From an uncultured Kiloniellaceae bacterium (GTDB lineage: Bacteria > Pseudomonadota > Alphaproteobacteria > Kiloniellales > Kiloniellaceae), in assembly GCA_947493695.1 (NCBI GenBank), contig CANLSF010000001.1, positions 124,001 through 188,000 on the forward strand: DNA of 64,000 bases, given 5' to 3'. Positions 45,395-53,458 of the stretch are shown in pieces. Every line of letters starts with the position of its first letter. The first letter of the stretch is position 1. The notes beneath the pieces were generated by a model. The model ran no database searches and was not told the DNA's origin. It saw only the letters and a program-made list of their open reading frames with translations. A program made the position numbers and the translations under genes.

Positions 45395-46318
45395 ATGCGA
45401 GTGCTCGCAACAAACATTTCAGCCGGATTGACGGCTGCCACTCTCGCCGCTGCCGCACTGGTCGGCTTCATGGCAACCGGGCTTACCTCGTCACCAGCGC
45501 AGGCCGCTGCCATGCAGGATCACCTCTGCGCGACAGCCGGAAGCCAGTGTCGGGAAACAACCGGGACGCCCTCAAGGAAGAAGTCACCGAACCTGGCCGC
45601 CCGGGCCCTGTCCAACAAGGTACTGATGGACGTCATGCTGGGAAACGCCAAATCGAACCCGGACCTCACCGTTGGCTGTGGCGTGTCGGGCATATGCGTA
45701 ACCCTGATTCCCGAGCAACCGGACGATCCCGACCACGTTGGGGTTCCCGGCGTTCTGACCCTGACCAGCGATTCCGGGTCCGGACCGCAGAGCTTCTCCG
45801 GCCCCTTCGTTGATACAGCCTTTATTGCCGGCTCGCCCGCGACCAGTTCTTTCGCGAGCATCCCAGGTCGTGGTTCCCCGGCGGGACGCTTCGTCGCGCG
45901 TGCAGCCTCGCCAGGATCGGCCGGAACCAATGGACCAAGCAGTGGCGGCGGTGGCACAGGTGACGGGGGTTCGAACGGCGGCGGCGGAAACGGTGGCGGT
46001 GGAAACGGCGGCGGTGGAAACGGCGGTGGCGGAAACGGTGGTGGCGGAAACGGTGGCGGTGGAAACGGTGGCGGCGAGGGCGACAACGCAGGAAACGGCA
46101 ATCCGGATGAGAATGGCAATGGTGACGGCCCCAATGTATCCAATCCAGGACCGCAGGACCCAATTATTGTCGTATTCGAGCCGGCAGATCCGATCAGAGT
46201 GCCCGAGCCCTCGACGCTCTTCATCTTCGGTTTCGCGCTGCTCGTCATGGCAGGGTTCGGTGCACGGCAGACACAGGCGGCAACCAACCACAACCAGGCT
46301 AAGCGGGCGCGTCGCTGA
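45395..46318 (+). CDS. PEP-CTERM protein with Gly-rich linker
   Basis: A 307-residue exported protein. N-terminal signal peptide (TAATLAAAALVGFMATGL ... AQA), an N-terminal part with three Cys that is not recognised, a low-complexity region of Gly-Gly-Gly-Gly-Asn units, then VPEPSTLFIFGFALLVMAGFG with a basic tail, the PEP-CTERM sorting signal for exosortase. A surface or extracellular-matrix protein is likely. The start at 45395 is fixed by the signal peptide and by AAAGGGA upstream. Transcription appears to use the sigma-54 promoter at 45331, and a hairpin terminator follows. Confidence 0.85.
   Translation: MRVLATNISAGLTAATLAAAALVGFMATGLTSSPAQAAAMQDHLCATAGSQCRETTGTPSRKKSPNLAARALSNKVLMDVMLGNAKSNPDLTVGCGVSGICVTLIPEQPDDPDHVGVPGVLTLTSDSGSGPQSFSGPFVDTAFIAGSPATSSFASIPGRGSPAGRFVARAASPGSAGTNGPSSGGGGTGDGGSNGGGGNGGGGNGGGGNGGGGNGGGGNGGGGNGGGEGDNAGNGNPDENGNGDGPNVSNPGPQDPIIVVFEPADPIRVPEPSTLFIFGFALLVMAGFGARQTQAATNHNQAKRARR
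45977..46066 (+). repeat. six 15-bp repeats coding GGGGN
   Basis: Six back-to-back 15-base units of the form GGN-GGN-GGN-GGA-AAC, each encoding Gly-Gly-Gly-Gly-Asn in the PEP-CTERM protein. Third-base variation shows the copies have drifted. Copy number may vary between strains by slippage. Confidence 0.9.
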
Positions 46319-46354
46319 GGCGGCCTGGCTCACGACCCTACGAGCAACTGAATG

Positions 46355-46388
46355 CGGGGCGGCACGGCAACATCCGTCCGCCCCGTTT
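46355..46388 (+). terminator. Rho-independent terminator
   Basis: CGGGGCGG and CCGCCCCG pair over 8 bases around a 15-base loop and are followed by TTT. The hairpin is 37 bases after the PEP-CTERM stop codon and would end its transcript before the converging TetR gene. Confidence 0.6.
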
Positions 46389-46449
46389 CAGATTCTTGCG
46401 TAAGACTCTCCGGACGCAGAAAATCCAGCACACCGCCCTCATCAGAGCT

Positions 46450-47082
46450 TCAGCCTTCGCGAAGATCCGGTGCAGTACCACTGAGAAAGATATCGACCGC
46501 CGCCGCGACCGTCTTCCTGACGGTGGCCTTTGCCGGCTTGCGGGCCAGGAGAACCGCCCTGAGATGCACATCTCCCCGCACCATTCCCAGAAACTGCTCG
46601 GCAGCGCGTTGGGGGTCCTCTATCTGCAACACGGCCTGCGCCTTCTGATCCCGGAAAAAAGCAGCAAGATTGGCGCTGGCCCGGCCCGGACCGTTGCTGA
46701 AAAAAGTCTGTGCCAGTTCCGGAAAGTGCGGCGCTTCGGCAACCATGTTCCGATAGAGTGCGAGCCCTTCTGGGGATAAGAGAACGCCAAGATAGCGCTC
46801 ACCCATCGTGGTCAGGGTCTCCCTGATGCCACCATCCCCGAGCGGTGGCCGGAGAGCAGCCAGCACCCGATCCGACACGTTGCCTACAATGGCCGCGAAA
46901 AGTTCGTCCTTGCTGCGGAAATACTTGTAGAGCGTGCGTTTCGAACCGCCGGTTCTGGCCAGCACGGCATCCATGCTAGCCCGCCCGTAGCCTTCCTCGA
47001 AAAAGATTTCCGTCGCCGCCGCGAGGATTTCGGCGCGCTTGGCCGCTTGCCGCCGCGCATGCCCATCGGGAATTTCGTCCAA
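46450..47082 (-). CDS. TetR/AcrR family regulator
   Basis: A 211-residue TetR repressor: RAEILAAATEIFFEEGYGRA, then ASMDAVLARTGGSKRTLYKYF for the helix-turn-helix, with a TetR_C/AefR-like C-terminal domain (GERYLGVLLSPEGLALYRNM, VAEAPHFPELAQTFF). The frame is open to 47331, but the extra N-terminus is not protein-like; a TTG at 47082 with AGGAGAAGGA upstream is the best start. It is divergent from the OsmC gene, with a palindrome between them, so it likely regulates it. Confidence 0.85.
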   Translation of the reverse strand: MDEIPDGHARRQAAKRAEILAAATEIFFEEGYGRASMDAVLARTGGSKRTLYKYFRSKDELFAAIVGNVSDRVLAALRPPLGDGGIRETLTTMGERYLGVLLSPEGLALYRNMVAEAPHFPELAQTFFSNGPGRASANLAAFFRDQKAQAVLQIEDPQRAAEQFLGMVRGDVHLRAVLLARKPAKATVRKTVAAAVDIFLSGTAPDLREG

Positions 47083-47184
47083 AGTCCTTCTCCTGCTCTG
47101 GCGGAACTGAAAGTCGCTACAAGGCGCACGACCACGCCCCACCACCATCGCTTGACAGGTACAGCATCGTACCCATATTTGTAA

Positions 47185-47199
47185 ACGGTACTGTACCGT
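47185..47199. promoter_or_regulatory. TetR operator candidate ACGGTAC-T-GTACCGT
   Basis: A perfect 7+1+7 palindrome 32 bases before the OsmC start codon and about 100 bases before the TetR start. It is placed to let the divergent TetR protein repress OsmC and perhaps itself. Confidence 0.65.
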
Positions 47200-47230
47200 A
47201 CCATTTAAAAATATACTCAAGGAATCGGAC

Positions 47231-47836
47231 ATGTCTGCAGAAAGCACATGCGCACGCCCCGGCCAAAGCATCGTCACGAAGATCGACAAACTTCCTGTCC
47301 CCAAGACCCTCACTCTCGAAACTGCGCACAAGTCGAAGGAAGGCCTGGATCTGGAAGTACACGTTCTGGCCGAGCTCCTGCCCGGTCCCGGTCTGGTGAA
47401 GCGTGGCTACGTAAAACCGAACATCCCGGGTTTCGGTGCCTTCGAGCTGCGCTGCGATGAAGGCACGAGCATCGGAGGGACGGATACAGCGCCCGCGCCC
47501 CTGTCGTATCTAGCCGCCGGTATCGCCTTTTGCTTCCTGACACATCTGAAAGGCTATGCGGAGATCGAGAATCTGAAGGTCTCGTCGATCAGGATAGAAC
47601 AGAGAATGAAGTTTCAGTCCCGGATTCCGGGCATGACGACAGCCAAAGACGCGAGCCGTCATATGGTTGGGCTATCGAAAGGCGTTGAAACCTTCGTCCA
47701 CATTGAAAGCGACGAAACGCCAGCCACGATCGCACTTATGGTCAAGGTCGCCGAGAAGGCCTGCATGGCGGCGCAAACGGTCGTTAACGCCGTGCCTGCG
47801 TCGACGATTGTGATCAACAACGGCGAAGGCATTTGA
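47231..47836 (+). CDS. OsmC family peroxidase-like protein
   Basis: A 201-residue OsmC/Ohr-fold protein. Two Cys, Cys75 (FELRCDEG) and Cys101 (AFCFLTHL in the central helix), fit the thiol-peroxidase pair that reduces organic hydroperoxides. The block GGTDTAPAPLSYLAAGIAFC is typical of the OsmC family. Hydrophobic hydroperoxide reduction is likely but the exact substrate is unknown. It is divergent from the TetR gene, probably its repressor. Confidence 0.87.
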   Translation: MSAESTCARPGQSIVTKIDKLPVPKTLTLETAHKSKEGLDLEVHVLAELLPGPGLVKRGYVKPNIPGFGAFELRCDEGTSIGGTDTAPAPLSYLAAGIAFCFLTHLKGYAEIENLKVSSIRIEQRMKFQSRIPGMTTAKDASRHMVGLSKGVETFVHIESDETPATIALMVKVAEKACMAAQTVVNAVPASTIVINNGEGI

Positions 47837-47932
47837 TCGCGGCGGCGCGCCTGGAGAGCTCCTACCCGGGTGCGCCGCTACCCCACTTCCCATCACTCTT
47901 TTGCGCGCAGCGCCAATGCGCAGGACGAAGAC

Positions 47933-48625
47933 ATGAACAAGTACCAGGACACCAACAGATTTCTTAAAGATGTGAGCGCAAGCAGCCATGTGGCCCTGCT
48001 GTTCGGTCTTTACAGCCTGTTGTTGCTGTTGGTTTCATCCCCGAGCGCCGCGAACTGGATCCATGCCGACCCGGTTATGAAGATTTTCCCCAGGACAGTG
48101 ACACTCTGGGGAACACCGATTCTATCGCTGCTCCTCTTTCTTATCTGGCGCGCGATAAAGCCGTTGTCACCGCAAGAGCTCGCGGTGTCACTCAAGGCGG
48201 CGATTGGCGGCTGTGTCACGGTGATTGCTGCATTACTCGTTCTACGGCTGGCGGTCGGCCCGCAATTACCGGCCTTCATTCCGCCTGAGGAAAGTGTCAA
48301 ACCGGGATACCTGCTCGGCATGGCAACCGGTCTGACTGAGGAGATGGTCATGCGGCTGATCCTGACGCCGATCTTATTCGTCGGTCTGCGGCGATGGTTC
48401 GGGTTCCATAAGGCCGTGCTCACGAGCATTGCGATCGCGTCGCTGGGCTTTGCCCTCTGGCACGAGTTAGGCAGTATCCAAGATCCCTTCATACTGCAGC
48501 ATTTCGCGACCCGTTTCATGGTGCCCGGCGTGGTCATGGGCCTCGCGGTGTTTTACATCAGCCCGGTTTTTCTGGTCACACTGCACTGTGCCGCGCACAT
48601 CGTGATCCCGCTGCTTTTCATTTAG
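47933..48625 (+). CDS. CPBP-like intramembrane protease
   Basis: A 230-residue membrane protein with about eight hydrophobic segments and the CPBP/CAAX-protease motifs: TGLTEEMVMRLIL (EExxxR), FALWHELG (FxxxH) and a late His-containing segment (HCAAHIVIP). CPBP proteins are intramembrane glutamic endopeptidases; in bacteria some mature peptides or act in regulation or self-immunity. The final motif is less typical, so activity is not certain. The ATG at 47933 is preferred over 47870. It follows OsmC after 96 bases. Confidence 0.72.
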   Translation: MNKYQDTNRFLKDVSASSHVALLFGLYSLLLLLVSSPSAANWIHADPVMKIFPRTVTLWGTPILSLLLFLIWRAIKPLSPQELAVSLKAAIGGCVTVIAALLVLRLAVGPQLPAFIPPEESVKPGYLLGMATGLTEEMVMRLILTPILFVGLRRWFGFHKAVLTSIAIASLGFALWHELGSIQDPFILQHFATRFMVPGVVMGLAVFYISPVFLVTLHCAAHIVIPLLFI

Positions 48626-48991
48626 GGCCTTGAGACCGCCTCCGCCCGGGCATCGTGGGATTTTACAGCCAGTCGTTGAAACCCGTCATGTGAGGAAAAT
48701 AGCAGTCTAATGCCGGGAGGCTGCAAAAATACATAGTGTTTTTGCGGCCTTACGGCTTCTGCCCGGAACTCTTTGGCGCTAAAACAAGGCCAATAGTTAT
48801 TTTCTCGCAAGGTAAGAGAATTTCTCTGAATAGTACGGTCGGATTTTATTGACCGGAAATCGATAGCGCAGCACAGCCGTTTTTCGCGGCGCATTCGGTG
48901 ACAGATTTTGACCGGCTTTACGCTGCTTGAATAGTTGCTCTGGCAAGCGCTGAGCAAAGCCAAAGCGTTTAGATAATCAGGAAGACTGAAT
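48626..48991. other. intergenic region with long hairpin
   Basis: No gene seen in about 365 bases. The hairpin 48718-48750 has a 12-pair stem (AGGCTGCAAAAA / TTTTTGCGGCCT, one G-T pair) around a 9-base loop, perhaps a terminator for the CPBP gene or a small structured RNA. An AGTT-rich region follows with the likely promoter of the next small gene. Confidence 0.45.
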
Positions 48992-49288
48992 ATGATCGCA
49001 TTGTTGGTACCCCTTGTCCTGGCCGCCGGATCGGCGGGTCTTTTCGCCGGGGTGATTGTTCATAACCAGATCAACCCGAACTATCTGACAGCCCTGACCG
49101 TGCCGATCACCAACGTCGCAATTCTGATCATTGCCCTGCTGAGCCTGGCGATGGCGGTCGCAGCCCACCAGATGAGTGAGAACCCGGCCTTGAGCAGGTC
49201 GACACTGTTGTTTTCCATCGGTTACTTCGCGAGTGTCGCCGCGCTCATGCCCCTCTCGAGCATGGGGTATCTGAGCAGGCTCTCCTGA
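48992..49288 (+). CDS. small three-helix membrane protein
   Basis: A 98-residue protein almost entirely hydrophobic: segments at about residues 1-22, 33-58 and 70-88, with few charges (HNQINPNYL loop). It is a plausible real membrane protein because hydrophobic segments and loops alternate cleanly, and AGGAAG lies before the ATG. I recognise no family. Confidence 0.6.
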   Translation: MIALLVPLVLAAGSAGLFAGVIVHNQINPNYLTALTVPITNVAILIIALLSLAMAVAAHQMSENPALSRSTLLFSIGYFASVAALMPLSSMGYLSRLS

Positions 49289-49414
49289 AGGGGGCTTCCG
49301 TGTTTAATCAGGCGCAAGTTTTCTAATGCAAGACATCAGTTATCGTCGTTTGAGAAGTCATATCCGCCGATCTATCCTCGCCGTAGCAAGGGCTTACCAT
49401 GAGGATTAAAAAAG

Positions 49415-49723
49415 ATGATCACCTGCTATGTGCGATACACGATTGATCCCTACAAGCGCGCAGAGTTTGAGCGTTACGGCAGGATGTGGATCCCATTGGT
49501 TCAACGTCACGGTGGGCAGCATCACGGCTACTTCCTGCCGGATGAAGGGGCGAACAATATCGGGCTGGCCCTGTTCAGCTTTCAGAGCCTTGCAGATTAT
49601 GAAGTGTACCGGACAAAGATTCTCGACGACCCGGATTGCGTAGCCGCATTCAAGTTCGCTGAAGATACCCGCTGTATTCTGAGCTATGAGCGCAGTTTCT
49701 TTAAGCCACTGCTTGAGGGGTAG
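49415..49723 (+). CDS. NIPSNAP family protein
   Basis: A 102-residue ferredoxin-like alpha/beta-barrel protein of the NIPSNAP family: CYVRYTIDPYKRAEFERYG, HGGQHHGYFLPDEGANNIGL and FAEDTRCILSYERSF. Small bacterial members are of unknown function and may bind small molecules or act as dimers. It is convergent with the P-loop kinase-like gene, eight bases away. Confidence 0.87.
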   Translation: MITCYVRYTIDPYKRAEFERYGRMWIPLVQRHGGQHHGYFLPDEGANNIGLALFSFQSLADYEVYRTKILDDPDCVAAFKFAEDTRCILSYERSFFKPLLEG

Positions 49724-49730
49724 TTGAGCG

Positions 49731-50225
49731 CTATCCGACTTCACCGCGGATGATTTCGAAACCCTCGTTGCGAGTGGGCGGCACAAAATAGGCGGTAATC
49801 AGATCGAAGTCTTCGTCACTGGGGGCGAAGCCGTGCGTCCCCTCCAGGTTCCGCTGTCTTAGTCTTGCTTTGCAGGTCGCATCCGGTACATCGAGATAGT
49901 ATAGCCGATGGGCCGCGCCCGCGGCTTCGCACAAACCTCGCAGCCACGCGCGCTGCTGCAGCGTGTTGGCGGGAAAATCCAGTACGACCGAAAGCCCGGC
50001 GCATAGAAGCGCCTCGACATGGGGCCCCATCACTTCTTTAAGACGCGCGGAACAGCGGATGTAGTCTTCCAGGCAAATGATCTCCCCAGGGTAGAGCCGC
50101 GAGAGCCAAGAATCCTCGCTGATCAGGAGGCTGCGCTCTTCGGCCGAAATGCGCGCAGCCAATGTGGATTTACCCGCGGCGATCTTGCCGCAGAACAGAT
50201 GCAGTGTCGGCTGGTTCCCTGACAT
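49731..50225 (-). CDS. P-loop ATPase/kinase-like protein
   Basis: A 164-residue protein with the Walker A motif GKIAAGKST (residues 13-21), a Walker-B-like VVLDFPAN, and a lid region (RLRQRNLEGTHGF). It belongs to the ATP-binding AAA/zeta-toxin-like small kinase group; substrate unknown. An Asp-rich DYIRCSARL region may bind substrate. No toxin gene is next to it. It ends close to NIPSNAP, tail to tail. Confidence 0.8.
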   Translation of the reverse strand: MSGNQPTLHLFCGKIAAGKSTLAARISAEERSLLISEDSWLSRLYPGEIICLEDYIRCSARLKEVMGPHVEALLCAGLSVVLDFPANTLQQRAWLRGLCEAAGAAHRLYYLDVPDATCKARLRQRNLEGTHGFAPSDEDFDLITAYFVPPTRNEGFEIIRGEVG

Positions 50226-50375
50226 CCTCTATCGCTCTCTATTCCGTCTCGCGCCTTTTGCTTCATCTCGGCGTCCTTTTGCCGGTCACTGGCGATCAGC
50301 GCCCTGATCAAAGGCCATTCGCGCATGGGCCACTTGAGCAGACCCTCCTGAATACCCCGATGCGGGGCGCTAGAA

Positions 50376-50990
50376 TTAACGCTCCATCACCGCGACCCGG
50401 ATACCCAGGAAAATCAGCAGCCCTCCGAAAACCCGGTTCACAATCGCCTGGCTCCGCACCAGCGTCTTTCGGATGATGCCGAGATTCAGTGTGTAGACAA
50501 AGAACAGCCAGAAGGCCGCACTGACCAGCATCATGGAGAGCACCAGGACCAGAGTTGCGCTCTCAGAGGTTTCCGGCGTAATGACCATGGTGAAAACACC
50601 GAGGTAAAACAGCGTTCCCTTAGGGTTTAAAATGTTGTTCATGAAGCCCTGCAGGAACCAGGTCCGCGCCGCCCGCGGGCTTGGTGCCTCTTCGACTTCC
50701 AGCGGCGCGCCTTTGGAAAGGAAACTCATCACCCCGAGATAGATGAGATAGGCCGCGCCGAGATACTTGAGGATGGTGAAAGCAAGGATACTCTGCGAGA
50801 TCAGCCAACCAACACCGATGGCGCAGTAGGCAATGTGAACCAGATTTCCGAGCAGAACGCCCAGAGCGGTTTTGAGCCCGCCCGCGCGTCCCCCAATCAG
50901 AGTGTTCCGCAGAACGATGACCATATCGGGGCCTGGGCTGATCATCACCAGGAAGGTCAGACCAACGACAACGGCAATCTGATCGAACAT
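50376..50990 (-). CDS. LysE family translocator
   Basis: A 204-residue membrane exporter of the LysE/RhtB family with six hydrophobic segments and the N-terminal signature VMISPGPDMVIVLRNTLIGG, then GLKTALGVLLGN. Family members export lysine, homoserine, threonine or related amino acids. A short C-G-rich hairpin (CCCCG-ATG-CGGGG, 50355-50367) just after its stop may be its terminator. An HxlR regulator lies 86 bases upstream on the same strand. Confidence 0.87.
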   Translation of the reverse strand: MFDQIAVVVGLTFLVMISPGPDMVIVLRNTLIGGRAGGLKTALGVLLGNLVHIAYCAIGVGWLISQSILAFTILKYLGAAYLIYLGVMSFLSKGAPLEVEEAPSPRAARTWFLQGFMNNILNPKGTLFYLGVFTMVITPETSESATLVLVLSMMLVSAAFWLFFVYTLNLGIIRKTLVRSQAIVNRVFGGLLIFLGIRVAVMER

Positions 50991-51076
50991 AAAAATTTCG
51001 CTCCGCGTTCACGCATCACGAGCCGTCACTGTCAGGAAAAACGGCATCGCCTTTTGCACTTAAATTGAGACTGCTG

Positions 51077-51481
51077 TCAGGGTTTTCCGGACGACCCGTC
51101 CTGCGCCTGTCCCTTGAGCCACCAGTTATGCATGGCGTGGAACATCTCTTCAAGATCCTGTGCGCGCTGCGTGGCGGTGTATTCGACCCGCGGCGGAACC
51201 TCCGCATAAACCTTGCGGGACACCAGTCCGTCACGCTCCAGCGCGCGAAGCTGATTGGTCAGCATGGTTTGCGTGATGCCGTCGATCTGACGCCGGAGTT
51301 GGTTGAAGCGCTTCATGCCCTGGAAAAGCAGGATTTGCAAAATAATGAGCTTCCACTTGCCGCCGATAAGCTGCGCGATATCAGGCATTGGACAGGTACC
51401 TGGGACGATCGGCGCGTTCTTGAGACAAACAGGCTGAGCCGCGGGCACCTCCGGACTCTCGCTCTTGGATTGAACCGACAT
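51077..51481 (-). CDS. HxlR family transcriptional regulator
   Basis: A 134-residue winged-helix regulator of the HxlR family: CPMPDIAQLIGGKWKLIILQ, FNQLRRQIDGITQTMLTNQL and the wing RKVYAEVPPRVEYTAT. A Cys in CPMPD is a possible redox switch as in related regulators. Start ATG 51481 has GGGAG upstream; a TTG at 51493 is not needed. It is divergent from the glutathione-transferase gene and upstream of the LysE gene; either may be its target. Confidence 0.87.
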   Translation of the reverse strand: MSVQSKSESPEVPAAQPVCLKNAPIVPGTCPMPDIAQLIGGKWKLIILQILLFQGMKRFNQLRRQIDGITQTMLTNQLRALERDGLVSRKVYAEVPPRVEYTATQRAQDLEEMFHAMHNWWLKGQAQDGSSGKP

Positions 51482-51623
51482 CGTGACTCCCAATTCTGTA
51501 TCAAAGGCTGAACCGCAACCTAAGTATCAAAAACGATACTATATACGAAAAATCTGCCTACTTGTTATTTTATACCAATAACATAGGGTCTCCGCAAGAT
51601 CGGCAAGACAGCTGGGAGCTACC

Positions 51624-52316
51624 ATGACGTTGATCCTTCACACCATCAGCGGTGCCCCCTGCGGCTGGCGGGCGATGCTCGGCTTCGCCTTTAAAGGGAT
51701 CGATGTCGAGGTGCGTTATCTGGACGGCAGCGCGCGCGAACATGAGACCCCTGCGTTTTTGGCACTAAATCCGCGCGCCAAGGTCCCGGTGCTGGAGACG
51801 GGCGATCTGATAGTGCGGGACTCCGTCGCGATTCTGGCTTGGCTCGACAAAGCCTACCCGGCCCGGCCATTGTTCGGCTCGACAGCACAGGAAACCGCCG
51901 GGATCTGGCAGATCGTCCTGGAGTGCGCTGAATACCTGCAGCCCGCAACCAACGGCGTGGTCTTTCCGGTTTTCGCAGGCGACGGCACTGCGCCGGCAGA
52001 AGCTTCCCCAGCGGCGGAAGATCTTCGCAAAGCCGCTTCTATCCTGGACGGCGAATGCGAATTCCTCGAGAAAACACTCGGCGGCAAGGCTTTCCTCTGT
52101 GGCGCAGAGCCCTGCGCCGCAGATGCAGTTGCTTACGCCGAAATAGGCCGGGTTCAGCGGGCGATTGAGACGAAACCTGTGGCTATGGCGGCTATGGGGT
52201 ACGATAGCCTCGATCGGCGCTATCCCCGCCTTGCCGAGTGGCGCATTCGTCTTGCCGAACTGCCGGGGGTCGAGGCGACGGCACCGATCCACTGGCACGC
52301 CGCCCCGTTCCCTTGA
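51624..52316 (+). CDS. glutathione S-transferase family protein
   Basis: A 230-residue protein: thioredoxin-like N-terminal domain (MTLILHTISGAPCGWRAMLG, then LNPRAKVPVLETGDLIVRDS, the cis-Pro and glutathione-contact loop) and a helical C-terminal domain. The SGAPCGWR region may hold the catalytic Cys or Ser. Substrate unknown. GGGAG precedes the ATG. It is divergent from the HxlR regulator, which is a likely controller. It ends shortly before the FMN riboswitch. Confidence 0.85.
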   Translation: MTLILHTISGAPCGWRAMLGFAFKGIDVEVRYLDGSAREHETPAFLALNPRAKVPVLETGDLIVRDSVAILAWLDKAYPARPLFGSTAQETAGIWQIVLECAEYLQPATNGVVFPVFAGDGTAPAEASPAAEDLRKAASILDGECEFLEKTLGGKAFLCGAEPCAADAVAYAEIGRVQRAIETKPVAMAAMGYDSLDRRYPRLAEWRIRLAELPGVEATAPIHWHAAPFP

Positions 52317-52409
52317 AACAGAAAGCGCGTTTAATCAGTCGCTTACGATCCGCATGAAAAATATCTTGATCGAAAACCCGCAAAGGTTTTTGATCACTCT
52401 TGTTAGATG

Positions 52410-52557
52410 TTCTCGGGGCGGGGTGTAATTCCCCACCGGCGGTGAATGCAGAGCGATCTGCATAAGCCCGCGAGCGCCCAGCAACCCGTTTGTTGGGGTC
52501 AGCAGATCCGGTGTGATTCCGGAGCCGACGGTCATAGTCCGGATGGTAGAGAGCAGA
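52410..52557 (+). promoter_or_regulatory. FMN riboswitch (RFN element)
   Basis: All conserved RFN blocks are present: CGGGGCGGGGTGTAATTCCC, CACCGGCGGT, AGCCCGCGAGC, TCAGCAGATCCGGTGTGATT, CCGGAGCCGACGGT and AGTCCGGATGGTAGAGAGCA. It lies 86 bases before the ribH start codon and should lower translation or transcription of ribH when FMN is plentiful. Confidence 0.96.
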
Positions 52558-52642
52558 GATACGATTGTTGTGCGATTGCCCTACGGCTTCGTGCGCTTTC
52601 GTGTCTTGCACGCCCTGAATCGATGTTTTTATGGGGTGCGAG

Positions 52643-53146
52643 ATGAGTCAGATTCTTTCCGTTTCCAACGATACAAATACAAACCTCGCCTCTGGCGGCG
52701 GGCAGCAACGCATCGCCTTCATCAAGGCGGGCTGGCACAGCGACATCGTCGATCAGAGCCTTGCCGGATTCCGCCGTGAGCTCGAAGCGCTCGGGCAGTC
52801 AAGCGACAGGATTGACGTCTTCACGGTTCCCGGCGCCTATGAAATTCCGCTGCAGGCCAAACGCCTTGCCAAGACCGGTGACTATGGGATCGTGGTCGCA
52901 GCAGCCTTCGTGGTCGACGGTGGCATTTACCGCCACGAGTTCGTCGCGGATGCCGTTGTCTCGGGCATGATGCAGGTGCAGTTGGAGACCGAAGTGCCGG
53001 TGCTTTCCGTGGTCCTGACGCCCAAGACCTTCCAGGAATCAGCCGAACAGATCGCCTTTTTCACCGAGCATTTCGTAACCAAGGGTGCCGAAGCAGCACG
53101 CGCCTGCGTAGCGACCCTGGAGAACCAGCGCGCCCTGGCCTCCTAA
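52643..53146 (+). CDS. ribH: 6,7-dimethyl-8-ribityllumazine synthase (type II, RibH2)
   Basis: A 168-residue lumazine synthase: it condenses 5-amino-6-ribitylaminouracil with dihydroxybutanone phosphate in riboflavin synthesis. Blocks FTVPGAYEIPLQAKRLA, VVDGGIYRHEF and VPVLSVVLTPKTFQES match the RibH2 type known from Brucella and Mesorhizobium (decamers) rather than the 60-subunit type. It stands alone behind the FMN riboswitch, without ribB or ribD, the same arrangement as in Brucella. The first in-frame ATG is at 52631; ATG 52643 after GGTGCGAG is preferred. Confidence 0.95.
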   Translation: MSQILSVSNDTNTNLASGGGQQRIAFIKAGWHSDIVDQSLAGFRRELEALGQSSDRIDVFTVPGAYEIPLQAKRLAKTGDYGIVVAAAFVVDGGIYRHEFVADAVVSGMMQVQLETEVPVLSVVLTPKTFQESAEQIAFFTEHFVTKGAEAARACVATLENQRALAS

Positions 53147-53171
53147 CCGCCCTTACCGCTCCTGACGTTAG

Positions 53172-53198
53172 GACCGAGGCAGCTTTCCTGCCTCGGTC
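53172..53198 (+). terminator. hairpin after ribH
   Basis: GACCGAGGCA and TGCCTCGGTC pair perfectly over 10 bases around a 7-base loop, 26 bases after the ribH stop codon. No T-run follows, so its efficiency is uncertain, but position and stem fit a terminator. The rest of the gap to 53357 holds no gene. Confidence 0.55.
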
Positions 53199-53357
53199 AT
53201 GGCCATTCGCCTGTCTCCAAGTCCAATAGGCTGACTGGAAGGAGCGGCTGAACAGCCCTGCCGGAAATACGGTCCAAGACCAAAGTGCCTGCGCATCTTG
53301 GGCTCTCTCCATCCTCCTGTTCGCACGCCTTTTTTCCTCGGCCCCCAGCCCAATGCC

Positions 53358-53401
53358 TTGACAGCTTCACCTGATATTCTTAAATATAACGAATATTCGT
53401 T
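53358..53401 (+). promoter_or_regulatory. promoter and palindromic operator of a TetR gene
   Basis: TTGACA (53358-53363) and TAAATA (53381-53386) are 17 bases apart and form a strong sigma-70 promoter. The 14-base palindrome AACGAATATTCGTT (53388-53401) lies right behind the -10 box. This is the expected place for a repressor operator; the TetR gene that starts at 53459 is the natural binder. Confidence 0.65.
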
Positions 53402-53458
53402 CTATTAATTATCATACCCGCGAGACGATCTCGTCAGACCGGGAAAGCAGGGAACCCG

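Noticed and set aside
50226..50375. Short coding-like stretch (minus strand, REWPLIRALIASDRQ)
   Set aside because: It reads like the start of a protein for about 30 residues but then runs into the kinase-like gene in another frame; too short to call a gene or pseudogene.
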